Assembly (NCBI RefSeq): GCF_013823385.1
Contig: NZ_PNMA01000030.1
Span: 1 to 49,920 of the forward strand
Direction: 5' to 3'
From: Hyphomonas sp.
GTDB lineage: Bacteria > Pseudomonadota > Alphaproteobacteria > Caulobacterales > Hyphomonadaceae
DNA length: 49,920 nucleotides
A program made the translations under genes and the position numbers. A model generated the notes under the pieces. It saw only the letters and a program-made list of their open reading frames with translations. It did no database searches and was not told the DNA's origin. This document shows, piece after piece, positions 23,891 to 32,685 of the stretch (position 1 is its first letter; every line of letters begins with the position of its first letter).

Positions 23891-26749
23891 ATGACAACGC
23901 TCAAGGCCATTCTGGGCCCCACCAATACCGGCAAGACGCATTACGCCATTGAGCGGATGCTGGGCTATGGCACTGGCATGATCGGCCTGCCGCTGCGCCT
24001 GCTTGCGCGCGAGGTGTATGACCGGGTGGTGGCGGCCAAGGGCTATGCCCATGCCGCGCTGATTACCGGCGAGGAGCGCATCTGCCCGCCCACGGCGCGC
24101 TATTTCATCTGCACCGTGGAATCGATGCCGGTGGACATCCGGCCGGATTTCCTGGCCATCGACGAGATCCAGCTGGCCGAGGACGAGGATCGGGGCCATG
24201 TGTTCACCGACCGCATCCTCAACATGCGCGGCAATCACGAGACGCTGCTGCTGGGCGCCGACACGATGCGCGGCCTGCTGCGCGAGTTGAAGCTGGGCGT
24301 GGAGACCGAGCCGCGTGAGCGCTTCTCGGAGCTGCGCTATACCGGCCATACCAAGATCACCAAACTGCCCAAGCGCACGGCCATCGTCGGCTTCAGCGCC
24401 GAGGAAGTCTATGCGATTGCCGAGCTGCTGCGGCGACAGAAAGGCGGGGCAGCAGTGGTCATGGGCGCGCTCTCGCCCCGCACGCGCAACGCGCAGGTGG
24501 CGCTCTACCAGTCAGGCGAGGTGGATTACATCGTCGCCACCGACGCCATCGGCATGGGGCTGAACCTGAATGTCGACCGGGTGGTGTTTGCCTCGCGCTC
24601 AAAGTTTGACGGGCGGCGCCACCGGCCGCTCTCCCTGGCCGAATGCGGCCAGATTGCCGGCCGCGCCGGGCGTTTCCGCACCGATGGCGAATTTGGCGAG
24701 ACCGGCAACTGCCCGCCTTTCACCGAGGAAGAATGGAAAGCCATCGAAGCCCACCGGTTTGACCCCGTGGACGCGATCCAGTGGCGCAATTCGGCCCTCG
24801 ATTTCTCAAGCCTCAAGGGGCTGATCCGCAGCCTGGAGAAGCCTTCGGGCAATCCGCGCCTCATCCACAATCCGCACGCGCTGGACGAATGGGTGCTGCG
24901 CCGGATGAGCGAAGATGGCGGGATCGGGCCGAATGTGACGGGCGAGCGCAAGGTGCGCCGGCTGTGGGATCTCGCGCGGTTGCCGGACTTCCGCAAGGCC
25001 GGGCCGGAGGGCCATGGCCGCCTCGTGCTGGGGCTGGCCGATACGCTGGCAGACCCGGACGCGCGCCTTTCCGACGGCGGCCTCGAGCGGCGGATGGAAG
25101 ACCTTGCCTCCCCCAATGGCGACATTGCCAAGCTGCAACAGCGCCTTGCCGCCATCCGCACCTGGACTTATGCCGCCCACCGCCCCGACTGGCTGGAAAA
25201 TCCCGGCTATTGGCAGCAGAAAACGAGGGAGATTGAAGACTCCCTCTCCGACGCGCTACACGAAGCGCTCACAGCCCGCTTTGTCGACCGGCGCACCACC
25301 GCGCTGCTCGCAAGCCTCAAGAAGGAAGATGCCCTCGTGACCAATCTGACGCCCGACGGCGACGTGACCGTTGAAGGCCATCTGGTCGGCCGCCTGAAGG
25401 GCCTGACCTTCGAGCCGGTTCTGGATGCGCGCACGCTGGAAGGAAAGGCCGTGCGCGGCGCGGCCCTGGCTGCGATCCGCCCGATGCTGAGCCAGCGCCT
25501 GGCCGAGATCACCGGCGCGCCTTCCGACGCCTTCAAGCTGACCGAAGGGGCCGAGATCGAGTTCAAGAGCGCCCCCATTGCCCGCCTCGCCAAGGGGGCG
25601 AGCTGGATTGCCCCGCGCGCCGAACTGATCGGCGCCGTTGAAGTGGAGGCCGGCGAGCGTGCCCCCGCGCTGGCCCGCGTCGAGGAATGGCTGAAAGGCG
25701 AGATTGCCCGCGTGCTGCCCACCCATGCCAAGCTGGCAAGCGGAGAAGCAAGCGCCGCCCTTGAGGGCATGGCGCGCGGCCTTGCCTTCCGCATTCTGGA
25801 AAGCGGCGCGGCGATTGATCTGCGTACGGATGACCCACCGGTTCGCATCACACCGGAACAGCGCGAAGCCCTGAAAGCCGCCGGCATCCGCGCCGGCCGC
25901 GTGGCCGTGCATGCGCCCGACGCACAGAAGCCGGCCGCCCAGCGCGTGATCGCCATTCTCAAAGCGGTTGATTCGGGAACGGAATATCCGCTCGCCCCGG
26001 AAGGCGCGGGCTCCTTCGCGCTGGACGGCACCTGGCCGGAAGAAGCCCTTGCCGCCAATGGCTATCTGCGCTTTGGCCGCCGCGCCGTGCGCGCTGACCT
26101 TGCCGAGCGCCTCGGCTGGGAGATCGCCAAGCGCCGCAAGGACGCAGGCAAGAACGCCTTCGCCATCGCCATTGACCTTGCCTCGATGGTGTCCTGCCCC
26201 GCTGATGACTGGCCCGGCGTTCTGAAAGGCTTTGGCCTTGCGCCTGCCGAGAAGGACAAGGAAACCGGCGCGGTGACGCTGTGGCGCTATGGCGCCCGGT
26301 CGCGCCCGGAAGAGGGCCAGCAGGCCCGCCCGCCCCGCGCCGAACGCCCGCAGGGCGACCGCCCGAAACGTGACGCCGCGCAGGGGGATCGTCCGCAAAC
26401 GGATCGGCCTCAGAACAAGGGCCCGCGCAGCGAAGGCGGCGGCAATGACCGCAGCCGCGGCCGGAACCGGGATGACCGCCGCCCGCCGCGAGGAAACGAT
26501 AATCGCGGCGAAGGTCGCAATGACCGGCGCCCGGAGGGCCGCTCTGCCCCGCCGCAGCGCAAGGTGGCCGATCCTGACAGCCCGTTTGCCGCGCTGGCCG
26601 CGCTGCTGCCCCCGCCCAAGCCGCCCAAACCCCCGCGCCCGCCCAAGCCGAAACCGCCGCGCCAGCAGGGCGCCGGCCAGGGCAAGCCAGCCGAAGGCAC
26701 TGGCGAAGGCACTGGCGAAGGCGGCTTTGTCTACAAACCCTTCCAATAG
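23891..26749 (+). CDS. SUV3-like superfamily 2 helicase
   Basis: 952 residues. Walker A is GPTNTGKT (9-16), motif II is DEIQ (91-94, the SUV3/mitochondrial degradosome variant of DExH), and motif VI is QIAGRAGRF. After the helicase core (to about 400) comes a long domain shared by alphaproteobacterial SUV3-like proteins. The tail from about 800 is rich in Arg, Gly, Asp and Pro (RNRDDRRPPRG type, then a KPPKPPRPPKP stretch), which should be disordered and RNA-binding. A role in RNA unwinding or decay is likely by family. It leads an operon-like run with an S4 RNA-binding protein and a TerB-like protein. Confidence 0.88.
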   Translation: MTTLKAILGPTNTGKTHYAIERMLGYGTGMIGLPLRLLAREVYDRVVAAKGYAHAALITGEERICPPTARYFICTVESMPVDIRPDFLAIDEIQLAEDEDRGHVFTDRILNMRGNHETLLLGADTMRGLLRELKLGVETEPRERFSELRYTGHTKITKLPKRTAIVGFSAEEVYAIAELLRRQKGGAAVVMGALSPRTRNAQVALYQSGEVDYIVATDAIGMGLNLNVDRVVFASRSKFDGRRHRPLSLAECGQIAGRAGRFRTDGEFGETGNCPPFTEEEWKAIEAHRFDPVDAIQWRNSALDFSSLKGLIRSLEKPSGNPRLIHNPHALDEWVLRRMSEDGGIGPNVTGERKVRRLWDLARLPDFRKAGPEGHGRLVLGLADTLADPDARLSDGGLERRMEDLASPNGDIAKLQQRLAAIRTWTYAAHRPDWLENPGYWQQKTREIEDSLSDALHEALTARFVDRRTTALLASLKKEDALVTNLTPDGDVTVEGHLVGRLKGLTFEPVLDARTLEGKAVRGAALAAIRPMLSQRLAEITGAPSDAFKLTEGAEIEFKSAPIARLAKGASWIAPRAELIGAVEVEAGERAPALARVEEWLKGEIARVLPTHAKLASGEASAALEGMARGLAFRILESGAAIDLRTDDPPVRITPEQREALKAAGIRAGRVAVHAPDAQKPAAQRVIAILKAVDSGTEYPLAPEGAGSFALDGTWPEEALAANGYLRFGRRAVRADLAERLGWEIAKRRKDAGKNAFAIAIDLASMVSCPADDWPGVLKGFGLAPAEKDKETGAVTLWRYGARSRPEEGQQARPPRAERPQGDRPKRDAAQGDRPQTDRPQNKGPRSEGGGNDRSRGRNRDDRRPPRGNDNRGEGRNDRRPEGRSAPPQRKVADPDSPFAALAALLPPPKPPKPPRPPKPKPPRQQGAGQGKPAEGTGEGTGEGGFVYKPFQ

Positions 26750-26761
26750 CGCGAGAGCCGC

Positions 26762-27049
26762 ATGAACGAAGAAGCCTCGCTGCGCCTCGATATCTGGCTG
26801 TGGCGCGCCCGCTTCTTCAAGACACGCGCCCTCTCTACCGCGCACATCAAGGGGCATGGCGTGCGCCTGTCGCGTCTGGGCCAGACCCGGAAGACCGACA
26901 AGCCCGGCACGGGCCTCACCGTTGGCGATGTGGTGACATTCGGCAAAGCCGGGCGTATCTACAGCGTTGAAGTGCTGGACCTCGGGGATCGCCGCGGCCC
27001 TGCAGAGGAAGCACGGGCGCTCTACCGCCCTCTGGAGGCCGAGCCATGA
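26762..27049 (+). CDS. S4-domain RNA-binding protein (Hsp15/HslR-like)
   Basis: 95 residues. The S4 domain spans about 7-55, with LRLDIWLWRARFFKTRALS matching the RNA-contact helix of Hsp15, which binds stalled 50S-nascent chain complexes and heat-shocked ribosomes. The C-terminal helix is shorter and less basic than in E. coli HslR. It begins 13 bases after the helicase stop and overlaps the next gene by four bases. Pairing with SUV3-like helicase is common in alphaproteobacteria and suggests a shared RNA or ribosome quality-control role. Confidence 0.86.
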   Translation: MNEEASLRLDIWLWRARFFKTRALSTAHIKGHGVRLSRLGQTRKTDKPGTGLTVGDVVTFGKAGRIYSVEVLDLGDRRGPAEEARALYRPLEAEP

Positions 27050-27492
27050 TGGATCGCATCAAGCGCCTGCTAACGCCGAAAACGCCCGCAGAACAATCCA
27101 TGCCGCCCTATGTGGCGGTGACTGCCCTTCTGGTGGAGGCGGCGCTGGTGGATGGGGTCTATGTCAACATCGAAAGCGACATGATCGCCGAGATCCTGGT
27201 CGAAGCGTTCGAATTCGAGGCCGACAAGGCCGATGCCCTGCTCTCGGAAGCCGAAGCGCTGGCCGAGGAAGCCGTCGGCAGCCATCAGTTTACCAAACAC
27301 GCCAAGAAACTGCCGATGGCAGAGCGGGTGAAGGTGATCGAGGCGATCTACCGGGTGATCTATGCCGATGGCGAGCGCTCCGATCTTGAAGACGCCTATG
27401 TGCGGCATGTTTCCGGGCTGCTGCATGTCGATGACGTGCATCGCGCCGAGGCCCGCCGCCGCGCCGAGGCGCGCGCTTCGGGCACAGCTTGA
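27046..27492 (+). CDS. TerB-family (tellurite resistance-like) protein
   Basis: 148 residues, all alpha. Two copies of the acidic helical TerB repeat appear: ALLVEAALVDGVYVNIESDMI (about 27-47) and VIEAIYRVIYADGERSDLED (about 92-111), the latter with the typical A-D-G-x-x-S/D metal-type loop. These proteins bind metal ions or membranes loosely; the biochemical role is not settled and no other ter gene is nearby. The start overlaps the S4 gene as ATGA, so the two are translated together. Confidence 0.82.
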   Translation: MMDRIKRLLTPKTPAEQSMPPYVAVTALLVEAALVDGVYVNIESDMIAEILVEAFEFEADKADALLSEAEALAEEAVGSHQFTKHAKKLPMAERVKVIEAIYRVIYADGERSDLEDAYVRHVSGLLHVDDVHRAEARRRAEARASGTA

Positions 27493-27590
27493 GCCTTTCT
27501 GCCCCCGCTGTGTAGTACGCCTCATTGACAGGGCGGCTTTGCCTCGCCAATTGCGAGGCTCAATTTCCGCCAGAAGACCCCGGACCTCCC

Positions 27591-27932
27591 ATGACCTATA
27601 TTGTCGTCGACGCCTGCATCCGCTGCAAATACATGGATTGCGTCGAGGTTTGCCCCGTCGACTGTTTCTATGAAGGCGAGAACATGCTCGTCATTCACCC
27701 CGATGAGTGCATCGATTGCGGCGTCTGCGAACCCGAATGCCCCGCCGAGGCGATCAAACCGGACACCGAAGACGATCCGGATGGTAAATGGCTGAAGCTG
27801 AACTCCGAATATGCCAAGGTCTGGCCCAACATCACCCGGATGAAGGAACCGCCGGCTGACCGGGATGAATGGGCAAGCGTGACCGGCAAGCTGGAAAAAT
27901 ACTTCAGCCCCAATCCGGGCACCGGCGACTGA
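27591..27932 (+). CDS. fdxA: 7Fe ferredoxin FdxA
   Basis: 113 residues. The cluster ligands are Cys9, Cys17, Cys21 and Cys25 (with extra Cys12) and Cys40, Cys43, Cys46 and Cys50, the pattern of [3Fe-4S]/[4Fe-4S] FdxA. The start at 27591 gives the universal [15 protein letters not shown]-terminus; the frame is open upstream but without homology. It is a small soluble electron carrier. A clean terminator follows directly. The gene order helicase, S4 protein, fdxA, carD is typical for alphaproteobacteria; TerB is inserted here. Confidence 0.94.
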   Translation: MTYIVVDACIRCKYMDCVEVCPVDCFYEGENMLVIHPDECIDCGVCEPECPAEAIKPDTEDDPDGKWLKLNSEYAKVWPNITRMKEPPADRDEWASVTGKLEKYFSPNPGTGD

Positions 27933-27958
27933 CTTCTCCCCAAGGGAGAAGATTTTTC
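27933..27958 (+). terminator. Rho-independent terminator after fdxA
   Basis: CTTCTCCC (933-940) pairs with GGGAGAAG (944-951) over a CAA loop, followed by ATTTTTCC. It starts at the base after the fdxA stop codon. The roughly 260 bases from here to carD are comparatively AT-rich and hold no credible ORF; they should contain the carD promoter. Confidence 0.88.
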
Positions 27959-28215
27959 CCCTGATTCTTGTGCCCCTCTGTAATTGCGGGGAAATTGAAG
28001 GATCAGGGCGCGTTAACGAATTGCCGGAATTCTGCGTCTTTCCCATTCTGGGGCCGTCTGTGCCAGACTGTTGTATTTCCTGTAAGAATGTGCTACACGG
28101 AATATCTGAACAGCAATCAAGAAGAGCGGGAATTCCTAACTCAGAGCCTTAATCAGGAACTGGGCCGGGTGAACTCGACTCTCTTAATCTGTGTGTAGAA
28201 AAGGGTCTTACCTAT

Positions 28216-28740
28216 ATGGCGAAGAAGGCAGAAGCTCGGACTCATGCGTTCGAGGTCGGTCAGAGTGTTGTCTACCCGGCGCACGGCGTGGGCAAAATCA
28301 CCGGTATCGAAAGTCAGACAGTCGCGGGTATGCAGCTGGAAGTCTATGTCGTGGCATTTGATCAGGACAAGATGATCCTGCGTGTGCCGACGAATCGCGC
28401 CGAGGCATCTGGTATGCGCGCCCTTGCCGGCTCGAAACTGGTCGACGACGCGCTCAAGACGCTCGGCGGAAAAGCCCGGATCAAGCGGACCATGTGGTCG
28501 CGCCGCGCCCAGGAATACGAAGCCAAGATCAATTCCGGCGACCTGATCTCGATCGCGGAGGTCGTTCGCGACCTGCACCGCGGCGACGACCAGCCCGAGC
28601 AATCCTATTCCGAGCGCCAGCTCTATGAGAGCGCGCTGGACCGGATGGCCCGCGAACTGGCCGCTGTCGAGAACATCGACAAGGGCAAGGCGATGGAAAA
28701 ACTCGCCAAGTCGCTGGCGAAGAAAAAAGTGGCCGCCTGA
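28216..28740 (+). CDS. carD: CarD-family transcriptional regulator
   Basis: 174 residues. The N-terminal RNA polymerase-interaction domain (about 10-65, FEVGQSVVYPAHGVGKI) is that of CarD/CdnL. The C-terminal helical domain (about 70-165) binds DNA near the -10 edge and stabilises open complexes, important for rRNA and stress promoters. The ATG at 28216 follows a short AT-rich stretch with no strong ribosome binding site. TTGTAT at about 28070 and TACACG 17 bases later form a weak candidate promoter. A strong terminator ends the gene at 28768-28792. Confidence 0.93.
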   Translation: MAKKAEARTHAFEVGQSVVYPAHGVGKITGIESQTVAGMQLEVYVVAFDQDKMILRVPTNRAEASGMRALAGSKLVDDALKTLGGKARIKRTMWSRRAQEYEAKINSGDLISIAEVVRDLHRGDDQPEQSYSERQLYESALDRMARELAAVENIDKGKAMEKLAKSLAKKKVAA

Positions 28741-28767
28741 TTTCAGGCTGAGCCCTTGCGCTTAAGA

Positions 28768-28797
28768 AAGCCCCGCAGTTTCTGCGGGGCTTTTTCT
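28768..28797 (+). terminator. Rho-independent terminator after carD
   Basis: AAGCCCCGCAG (768-778) pairs perfectly with CTGCGGGGCTT (782-792) across a TTT loop and is followed by TTTCTTTG. It lies 28 bases after the carD stop. Confidence 0.93.
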
Positions 28798-28877
28798 TTG
28801 CCGCCCTCCCAACATCCCCTTTGACCCGCCGCGCAGATCATGCGAAAGAACATTTAGTGAACAATGTGGAGGCGGCC

Positions 28878-29282
28878 ATGACCATTGCGGGCGGATGTCA
28901 GTGCGGGAAGGTGCGGTTTGAACTTGGGCACCCGCCCGAGCGGGTATCGATCTGCCATTGCCGGGATTGCCAGAAAAGCGCCGGCGCGCCGATGGTGGCC
29001 TGGGCCATGGTCCCGAAGGATGATTTCCGCGTGACGGCGGGAGAGGCCCGCGCGGTCAATTCCTCCGGCGACAGTTTCCGCTATTTCTGCGGCCAGTGCG
29101 GCACAGGCCTCTACTACATCAACGAAACCTATCTGCCGGGCATTGTGGACGTGCAGCTGATGACGCTGGACGCGCCCGAAGCCTTCACGCCGGGCGCGCA
29201 GGTTCAGACCGCCGAGCAAGCCCCCTGGATCGCGCATCTGGCGGCTATTCCGGCATTCCAGCGCTATCCGGGAATGGAGTGA
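28878..29282 (+). CDS. GFA (glutathione-dependent formaldehyde-activating) family protein
   Basis: 134 residues of the Mss4-like GFA fold. Zinc ligands are visible as Cys7-x-Cys9, Cys26-x-Cys28-x2-Cys31 (CHCRDC) and Cys71-x2-Cys74 (CGQC). The family includes S-hydroxymethylglutathione synthase, but most members are of unknown function, so formaldehyde metabolism is not implied. The start at 28878 restores the conserved GGCQCGKVRFE N-terminus. Monocistronic between the carD terminator and a 220-base gap with no clear gene. Confidence 0.85.
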   Translation: MTIAGGCQCGKVRFELGHPPERVSICHCRDCQKSAGAPMVAWAMVPKDDFRVTAGEARAVNSSGDSFRYFCGQCGTGLYYINETYLPGIVDVQLMTLDAPEAFTPGAQVQTAEQAPWIAHLAAIPAFQRYPGME

Positions 29283-29502
29283 TCACGGCCTTGCGGAGCA
29301 CAAATACGCCTGCAAAAGCCCCTTTGCTAACAGCCTCGCCCGCTACGTTTACGAAGCCGCGTCATGGCAAATGCAATTTTAACCATGTTCCAACGCTCTC
29401 AAGGCACCCTTCGTCCGTCGCCGGATAATCCGGCACGTGATGGATTACCGGTTGCAGCACGGGAAGACCCGGCGGTCGGTTCAGGAGTGAAAGAGAAGAT
29501 AC

Positions 29503-29772
29503 ATGGCCTATTCAGATACCCCCGTGGAGCCCGCCAGCCTGCTTGGCGCGCATTCCCATGCCGAAGACCTTTACCGCGCGGGCCTTGCCTATGCGACGGG
29601 CACCGGCGCCGAGATCAACCTCATCGAAGCCCACAAATGGTTCAACCTTGCGGCCGTGCGCGGGCATGAGGATGCCAAGGCCCAGCGTCAGGAAATGGCA
29701 GAGATGCTTTCTTCCGCCGAGGTGAAGATGGCGCTGCAGGCAGCCCGCGACTGGATGCGCCTGGCCCACTGA
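29503..29772 (+). CDS. Small SEL1-like repeat protein
   Basis: 89 residues, all helical. LYRAGLAYATGTGAEINLIEAHKWFNLAAVRG (about 23-54) is one SEL1/TPR-like repeat, with the typical A-x-K-W-F-x-x-A-A core. Such modules bind proteins; a single repeat is short for the family, so it may be an adaptor or a trimmed relic. The 220 bases upstream are open in another frame from 29364 with somewhat coding-like composition, so an upstream frameshifted extension cannot be excluded. Confidence 0.75.
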   Translation: MAYSDTPVEPASLLGAHSHAEDLYRAGLAYATGTGAEINLIEAHKWFNLAAVRGHEDAKAQRQEMAEMLSSAEVKMALQAARDWMRLAH

Positions 29773-29778
29773 CGGCCC

Positions 29779-29856
29779 CTACCCCTCCTGAACGCAGGCT
29801 GCAGCGCTTTCGCGCGCAGCGGCGAGGATGGCGGCGGGCGCAGCCCAGAGTTTCAT
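29779..29856 (-). CDS. Possible 25-residue small ORF
   Basis: ATG at 29856 is preceded on the minus strand by GGGGAGAT at a good spacing. It opens 25 codons: a short hydrophobic start (MKLWAAPAAILAAA), then a polar tail with one cysteine. It lies between the convergent SEL1 gene and the VOC gene and could be the last gene of the VOC transcript. No family recognised; it may be chance. Confidence 0.2.
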   Translation of the reverse strand: MKLWAAPAAILAAARESAAACVQEG

Positions 29857-29951
29857 GAGGTATCTCCCCTTTCCGATACGCGATGCGGCGGGAAGCGTAT
29901 CTGGATGCACTTCCCGCCGGGCCGGCTGTCACGGGGAGAGAGCGCATCCGC

Positions 29952-30368
29952 TCAGCCAGCATACTCCAGCACGGGCGCGTAGGAGACCACCTCAAACTCG
30001 ATATTGCTCTCATCGAAGAAGTAGAAACGGCGTCCGGGCTCGTAATCATCATGCCCGAAGGGCGCATAGCCTGCCTGGCGCACCAGCGTTTCGATGGCGA
30101 CAATATCGTCCACCTCGATGCCGATATGGTTGAGCGGCAGGCCCTTCTCGAACCGTTCCGGACAAGGCTTGCCCGGCGGCAGAGAATGGAGGGCGAGATA
30201 ATGGTCTTCCGAGCCGACATGCACCGTATGCCCCCCGCTGATCGCCTTGCCGCGCCAGCGGACATGCCAGCCGAAGATCTGCTCGAAGATAAGCGCTGCA
30301 TGCTCCGAATCCGGAACAGTGATGTTGACATGCTCTATGCGGGCGGGGCGGCGGAGTGCCTGTGTCAT
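29952..30368 (-). CDS. VOC (glyoxalase/dioxygenase superfamily) protein
   Basis: 138 residues with the paired beta-alpha-beta-beta-beta VOC fold: the first half starts RIEHVNITVPD (His13) and the second half ends with SNIEFEVVSYAP, whose Glu is the usual last metal ligand. Substrate unknown; relatives include glyoxalase I, ring-cleaving dioxygenases and fosfomycin or bleomycin resistance proteins. It is divergent from soxR, and a SoxR-type dyad sits in its promoter spacer, so it is probably induced by redox-cycling compounds. That favours a detoxification role over methylglyoxal metabolism. Confidence 0.82.
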   Translation of the reverse strand: MTQALRRPARIEHVNITVPDSEHAALIFEQIFGWHVRWRGKAISGGHTVHVGSEDHYLALHSLPPGKPCPERFEKGLPLNHIGIEVDDIVAIETLVRQAGYAPFGHDDYEPGRRFYFFDESNIEFEVVSYAPVLEYAG

Positions 30369-30415
30369 GGCGTGGGCCTTTTCGGGTCTGGTTGTTGCCT
30401 GACCCTTCTGCTACA

Positions 30416-30435
30416 ATCTCAAGTGCACTTTAGAT
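30416..30435. promoter_or_regulatory. SoxR box in the VOC/soxR divergent promoter
   Basis: ATCTCAAGTGCACTTTAGAT is a 20-base dyad with only one mismatched pair. Its core CTCAAGT..ACTT.AG matches the known SoxR operator (CCTCAAGTTAACTTGAGG). On the minus strand it fills a 19-base spacer between TTGATC and TAGCAG, the overlong spacer through which SoxR activates. The box is 15 bases before soxR and 47 before the VOC start. Confidence 0.8.
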
Positions 30436-30450
30436 CAAGCAGAAAATTGC

Positions 30451-30903
30451 ATGACCCTGAAACATTCCGACATCCTGACGATTGGAGAGCTTGCCGCGCG
30501 CACCGGTGTCGCCGTCTCCGCGCTGCGCTATTATGAGGAATGCGGGCTTGTCCGCTCCATTCGCTCGGCCGGGCGCCACCGGCGCTTCCTGCGCTCGGAC
30601 ATCCGCCGGGTCTCCTTCATCAAGATTGCGCAATCCCTTGGCCTGACGATCGAGGATGTGGCCCGCGCCTTTGCCTCCCTGCCGGAAGGGCGCACACCAA
30701 CGGCCTCAGACTGGCGCCAGATCAGCCATGAAATCCGCAGCGTGCTCGACCGCAAGATCGCCCAGCTGGAGCAGATGCGCGAAACGCTGGACGGCTGCAT
30801 CGGCTGCGGCTGCCTCTCGCTGAAACGCTGCGCGCTCTACAATCCGGGGGACCAGGCAGGCAAAACGGGCTCCGGCCCGCGCTTTGCGCTGCCGGACGCC
30901 TGA
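30451..30903 (+). CDS. soxR: Redox-sensitive regulator SoxR
   Basis: 150 residues, MerR family. The winged helix is at about 9-75 (IGELAARTGVAVSALRYYEE), the dimerisation helix at about 90-114, then the [2Fe-2S] motif CX2CXCX5C as Cys116, Cys119, Cys121, Cys127. This cysteine spacing is specific to SoxR. It activates transcription when the cluster is oxidised by redox-cycling drugs. No soxS is expected outside enterobacteria; the divergent VOC gene with a SoxR box between them is the likely target. Confidence 0.94.
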   Translation: MTLKHSDILTIGELAARTGVAVSALRYYEECGLVRSIRSAGRHRRFLRSDIRRVSFIKIAQSLGLTIEDVARAFASLPEGRTPTASDWRQISHEIRSVLDRKIAQLEQMRETLDGCIGCGCLSLKRCALYNPGDQAGKTGSGPRFALPDA

Positions 30904-30944
30904 AGCATCAGAATTATTCCGTCTTCGGATTTATCTCCAGTGGC

Positions 30945-32513
30945 CTAGCCGACGCGCCGCGTCATACCCTTCCAGTAGGGCTCGCGCAGATCCTTGCGCA
31001 GGATCTTGCCGGAGGGGTTGCGCGGCAGGGCTTCGATGAAGTCCACCGATTTGGGCGCCTTGTAGCTGGCGATGCGCTCTTTGGCCCAGGCGATGATGCT
31101 TTCCGGGGATGGATCTTCACCGGGTTTCTTCACGACGATGGCTTTCACCGCCTCGCCCCATTTCTCGTCCGGCACCCCGATCACGGCAACATCCGCCACG
31201 CCCGGCGCGCCGAAGATCGCATTCTCCACTTCGGCCGGGTACACATTCTCCCCGCCCGAGACGATCATGTCCTTCACCCGGTCATGGATGTAGAGGAAGC
31301 CGTCCTCGTCGAAATAGCCTGCGTCCCCGGTGTGGAAGAACCCGTTGCGCACGGCATCTTCCGTTGCGTCTGGGCGGTTCCAGTAGCCCTTCATCACGAA
31401 GCCGGACTTGATGACGATCTCGCCCACTTCGCCGGTCGGCACGGGATTGCCCTCCCCGTCCACCACGCGCACCACCGCGCCCGGCCAGGGCACGCCGCAG
31501 GAGCGCAGCTTGCCCCAGCTCGGATCATGCGCTTCAGGCGGCAGGAATGTCCCGGCACCGACGGTTTCGGTGAGGCCATAAAGCTGGGTGAAGCGCGCGC
31601 CCATGATCGCCACAGCGTCCCGCAGCAGCGCCTCGGAAATCGGCGAGGCGCCGTAGAAAACCTGCTTCAGGCTGGAGAAATCCGTCTCGCGGATCGCAGG
31701 CTGCTGGGTCAGCATAAGGATCACCGCCGGCACCCAGAAGGCGTGGGCGATCTTATGCTCCGGGATTAGCCTCAGGATCAGGCCCGGATCAATCTCGCGC
31801 AGGATCACGGTCTTGGCGCCCTGAAGGCTGGCCAGCACGCCGACATTGACACCCGCCACATGGAATTGCGGCATGGCATTCATGATCGCCTCGCCCGCAT
31901 CATAGCTCGACCATTCGAGCATGCCGGCCTGGGTGAAGAAGGCGCGGTAATTATCATTCGTGAGCTGAACACCCTTGGGCAGGCCCGTCGTGCCGGAGGT
32001 GTAGAGCTGGATCACATCGTCATCCCCCTCCACCGTCAGCCCCGGCGCCGTGGCCGGCTTGGAATCGCGCCAGGAGGGGAAATAGTCCCAATCCTCCCGG
32101 TCGCCATCCAGGGTGATGATGCGCGTGAGATCAGGCAGCTCATCCTTGATCTGGTCGATCAGGGCGTAGAAATCCTTGCCGACGAACAGCACCTTTGCCT
32201 TGGCGTCCGACAGGATGAACTTCACTTCTGGCGGGGCCAGGCGCGTGTTCACGCCGGTCATCACCGCGCGCGCCTTGGCGCAGCCGAAGAGGATCTCGTA
32301 ATAGGCGTCGGTATTCTTCGCCAGATAGCCCACCCGGTCGCCCGGCTGGATGCCAAGCCGGATCAGGCCATTGGCAATCTGGTTGGCGCGGGTGTCGAGC
32401 TCGGCAAAGCTGGTGGCGCGGCCCTCGAACCAAAGCGCCGTCTCGTCCGGGCGCAGCTTTGCCTGCACGGGCGGAATATCCGCAATATAGGGCATCGCTT
32501 CGATGTCGATCAT
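30945..32513 (-). CDS. Acyl-CoA synthetase (AMP-binding)
   Basis: 522 residues of ANL superfamily. The ATP-binding P-loop YTSGTTGLPKG is at 171-181, and the C-terminal domain has YIHDRVKDMIVSGGENVYP and the catalytic-lysine region NPSGKILRKDLR. It activates a carboxylic acid to acyl-CoA through an acyl-AMP. The length and motifs are those of medium/long-chain or fatty-acid-type synthetases (FadD3/FadK-like); the exact acid cannot be told. Single gene; no beta-oxidation partners adjacent. Divergent from proA. Confidence 0.9.
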   Translation of the reverse strand: MIDIEAMPYIADIPPVQAKLRPDETALWFEGRATSFAELDTRANQIANGLIRLGIQPGDRVGYLAKNTDAYYEILFGCAKARAVMTGVNTRLAPPEVKFILSDAKAKVLFVGKDFYALIDQIKDELPDLTRIITLDGDREDWDYFPSWRDSKPATAPGLTVEGDDDVIQLYTSGTTGLPKGVQLTNDNYRAFFTQAGMLEWSSYDAGEAIMNAMPQFHVAGVNVGVLASLQGAKTVILREIDPGLILRLIPEHKIAHAFWVPAVILMLTQQPAIRETDFSSLKQVFYGASPISEALLRDAVAIMGARFTQLYGLTETVGAGTFLPPEAHDPSWGKLRSCGVPWPGAVVRVVDGEGNPVPTGEVGEIVIKSGFVMKGYWNRPDATEDAVRNGFFHTGDAGYFDEDGFLYIHDRVKDMIVSGGENVYPAEVENAIFGAPGVADVAVIGVPDEKWGEAVKAIVVKKPGEDPSPESIIAWAKERIASYKAPKSVDFIEALPRNPSGKILRKDLREPYWKGMTRRVG

Positions 32514-32685
32514 GGGGTTCCTCCGCTGAGCATGTTTTCTGGCCGGACAATAGTGCGTTCCGGCCGCTTGTCAGCCTGTTTTGGCCCGTTCCCAGCCCGA
32601 AACCGCTGCCAGAACGCCCCCTGCAGGCGGCCTGGCATTCGCCAAACCTTGCAGCAGAGGCCCATTTGCGGCACTTGGGTGCGCC

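Noticed and set aside
25256..26857. 533-codon open frame on the minus strand
   Set aside because: Antisense to the SUV3-like helicase and mirrors its codon bias; no recognisable domain or ribosome binding site.
29364..29669. ORF starting upstream of and overlapping the SEL1 gene
   Set aside because: Its second half is the out-of-frame shadow of the SEL1 protein; the first 46 codons alone show no domain, though a frameshifted extension is noted.
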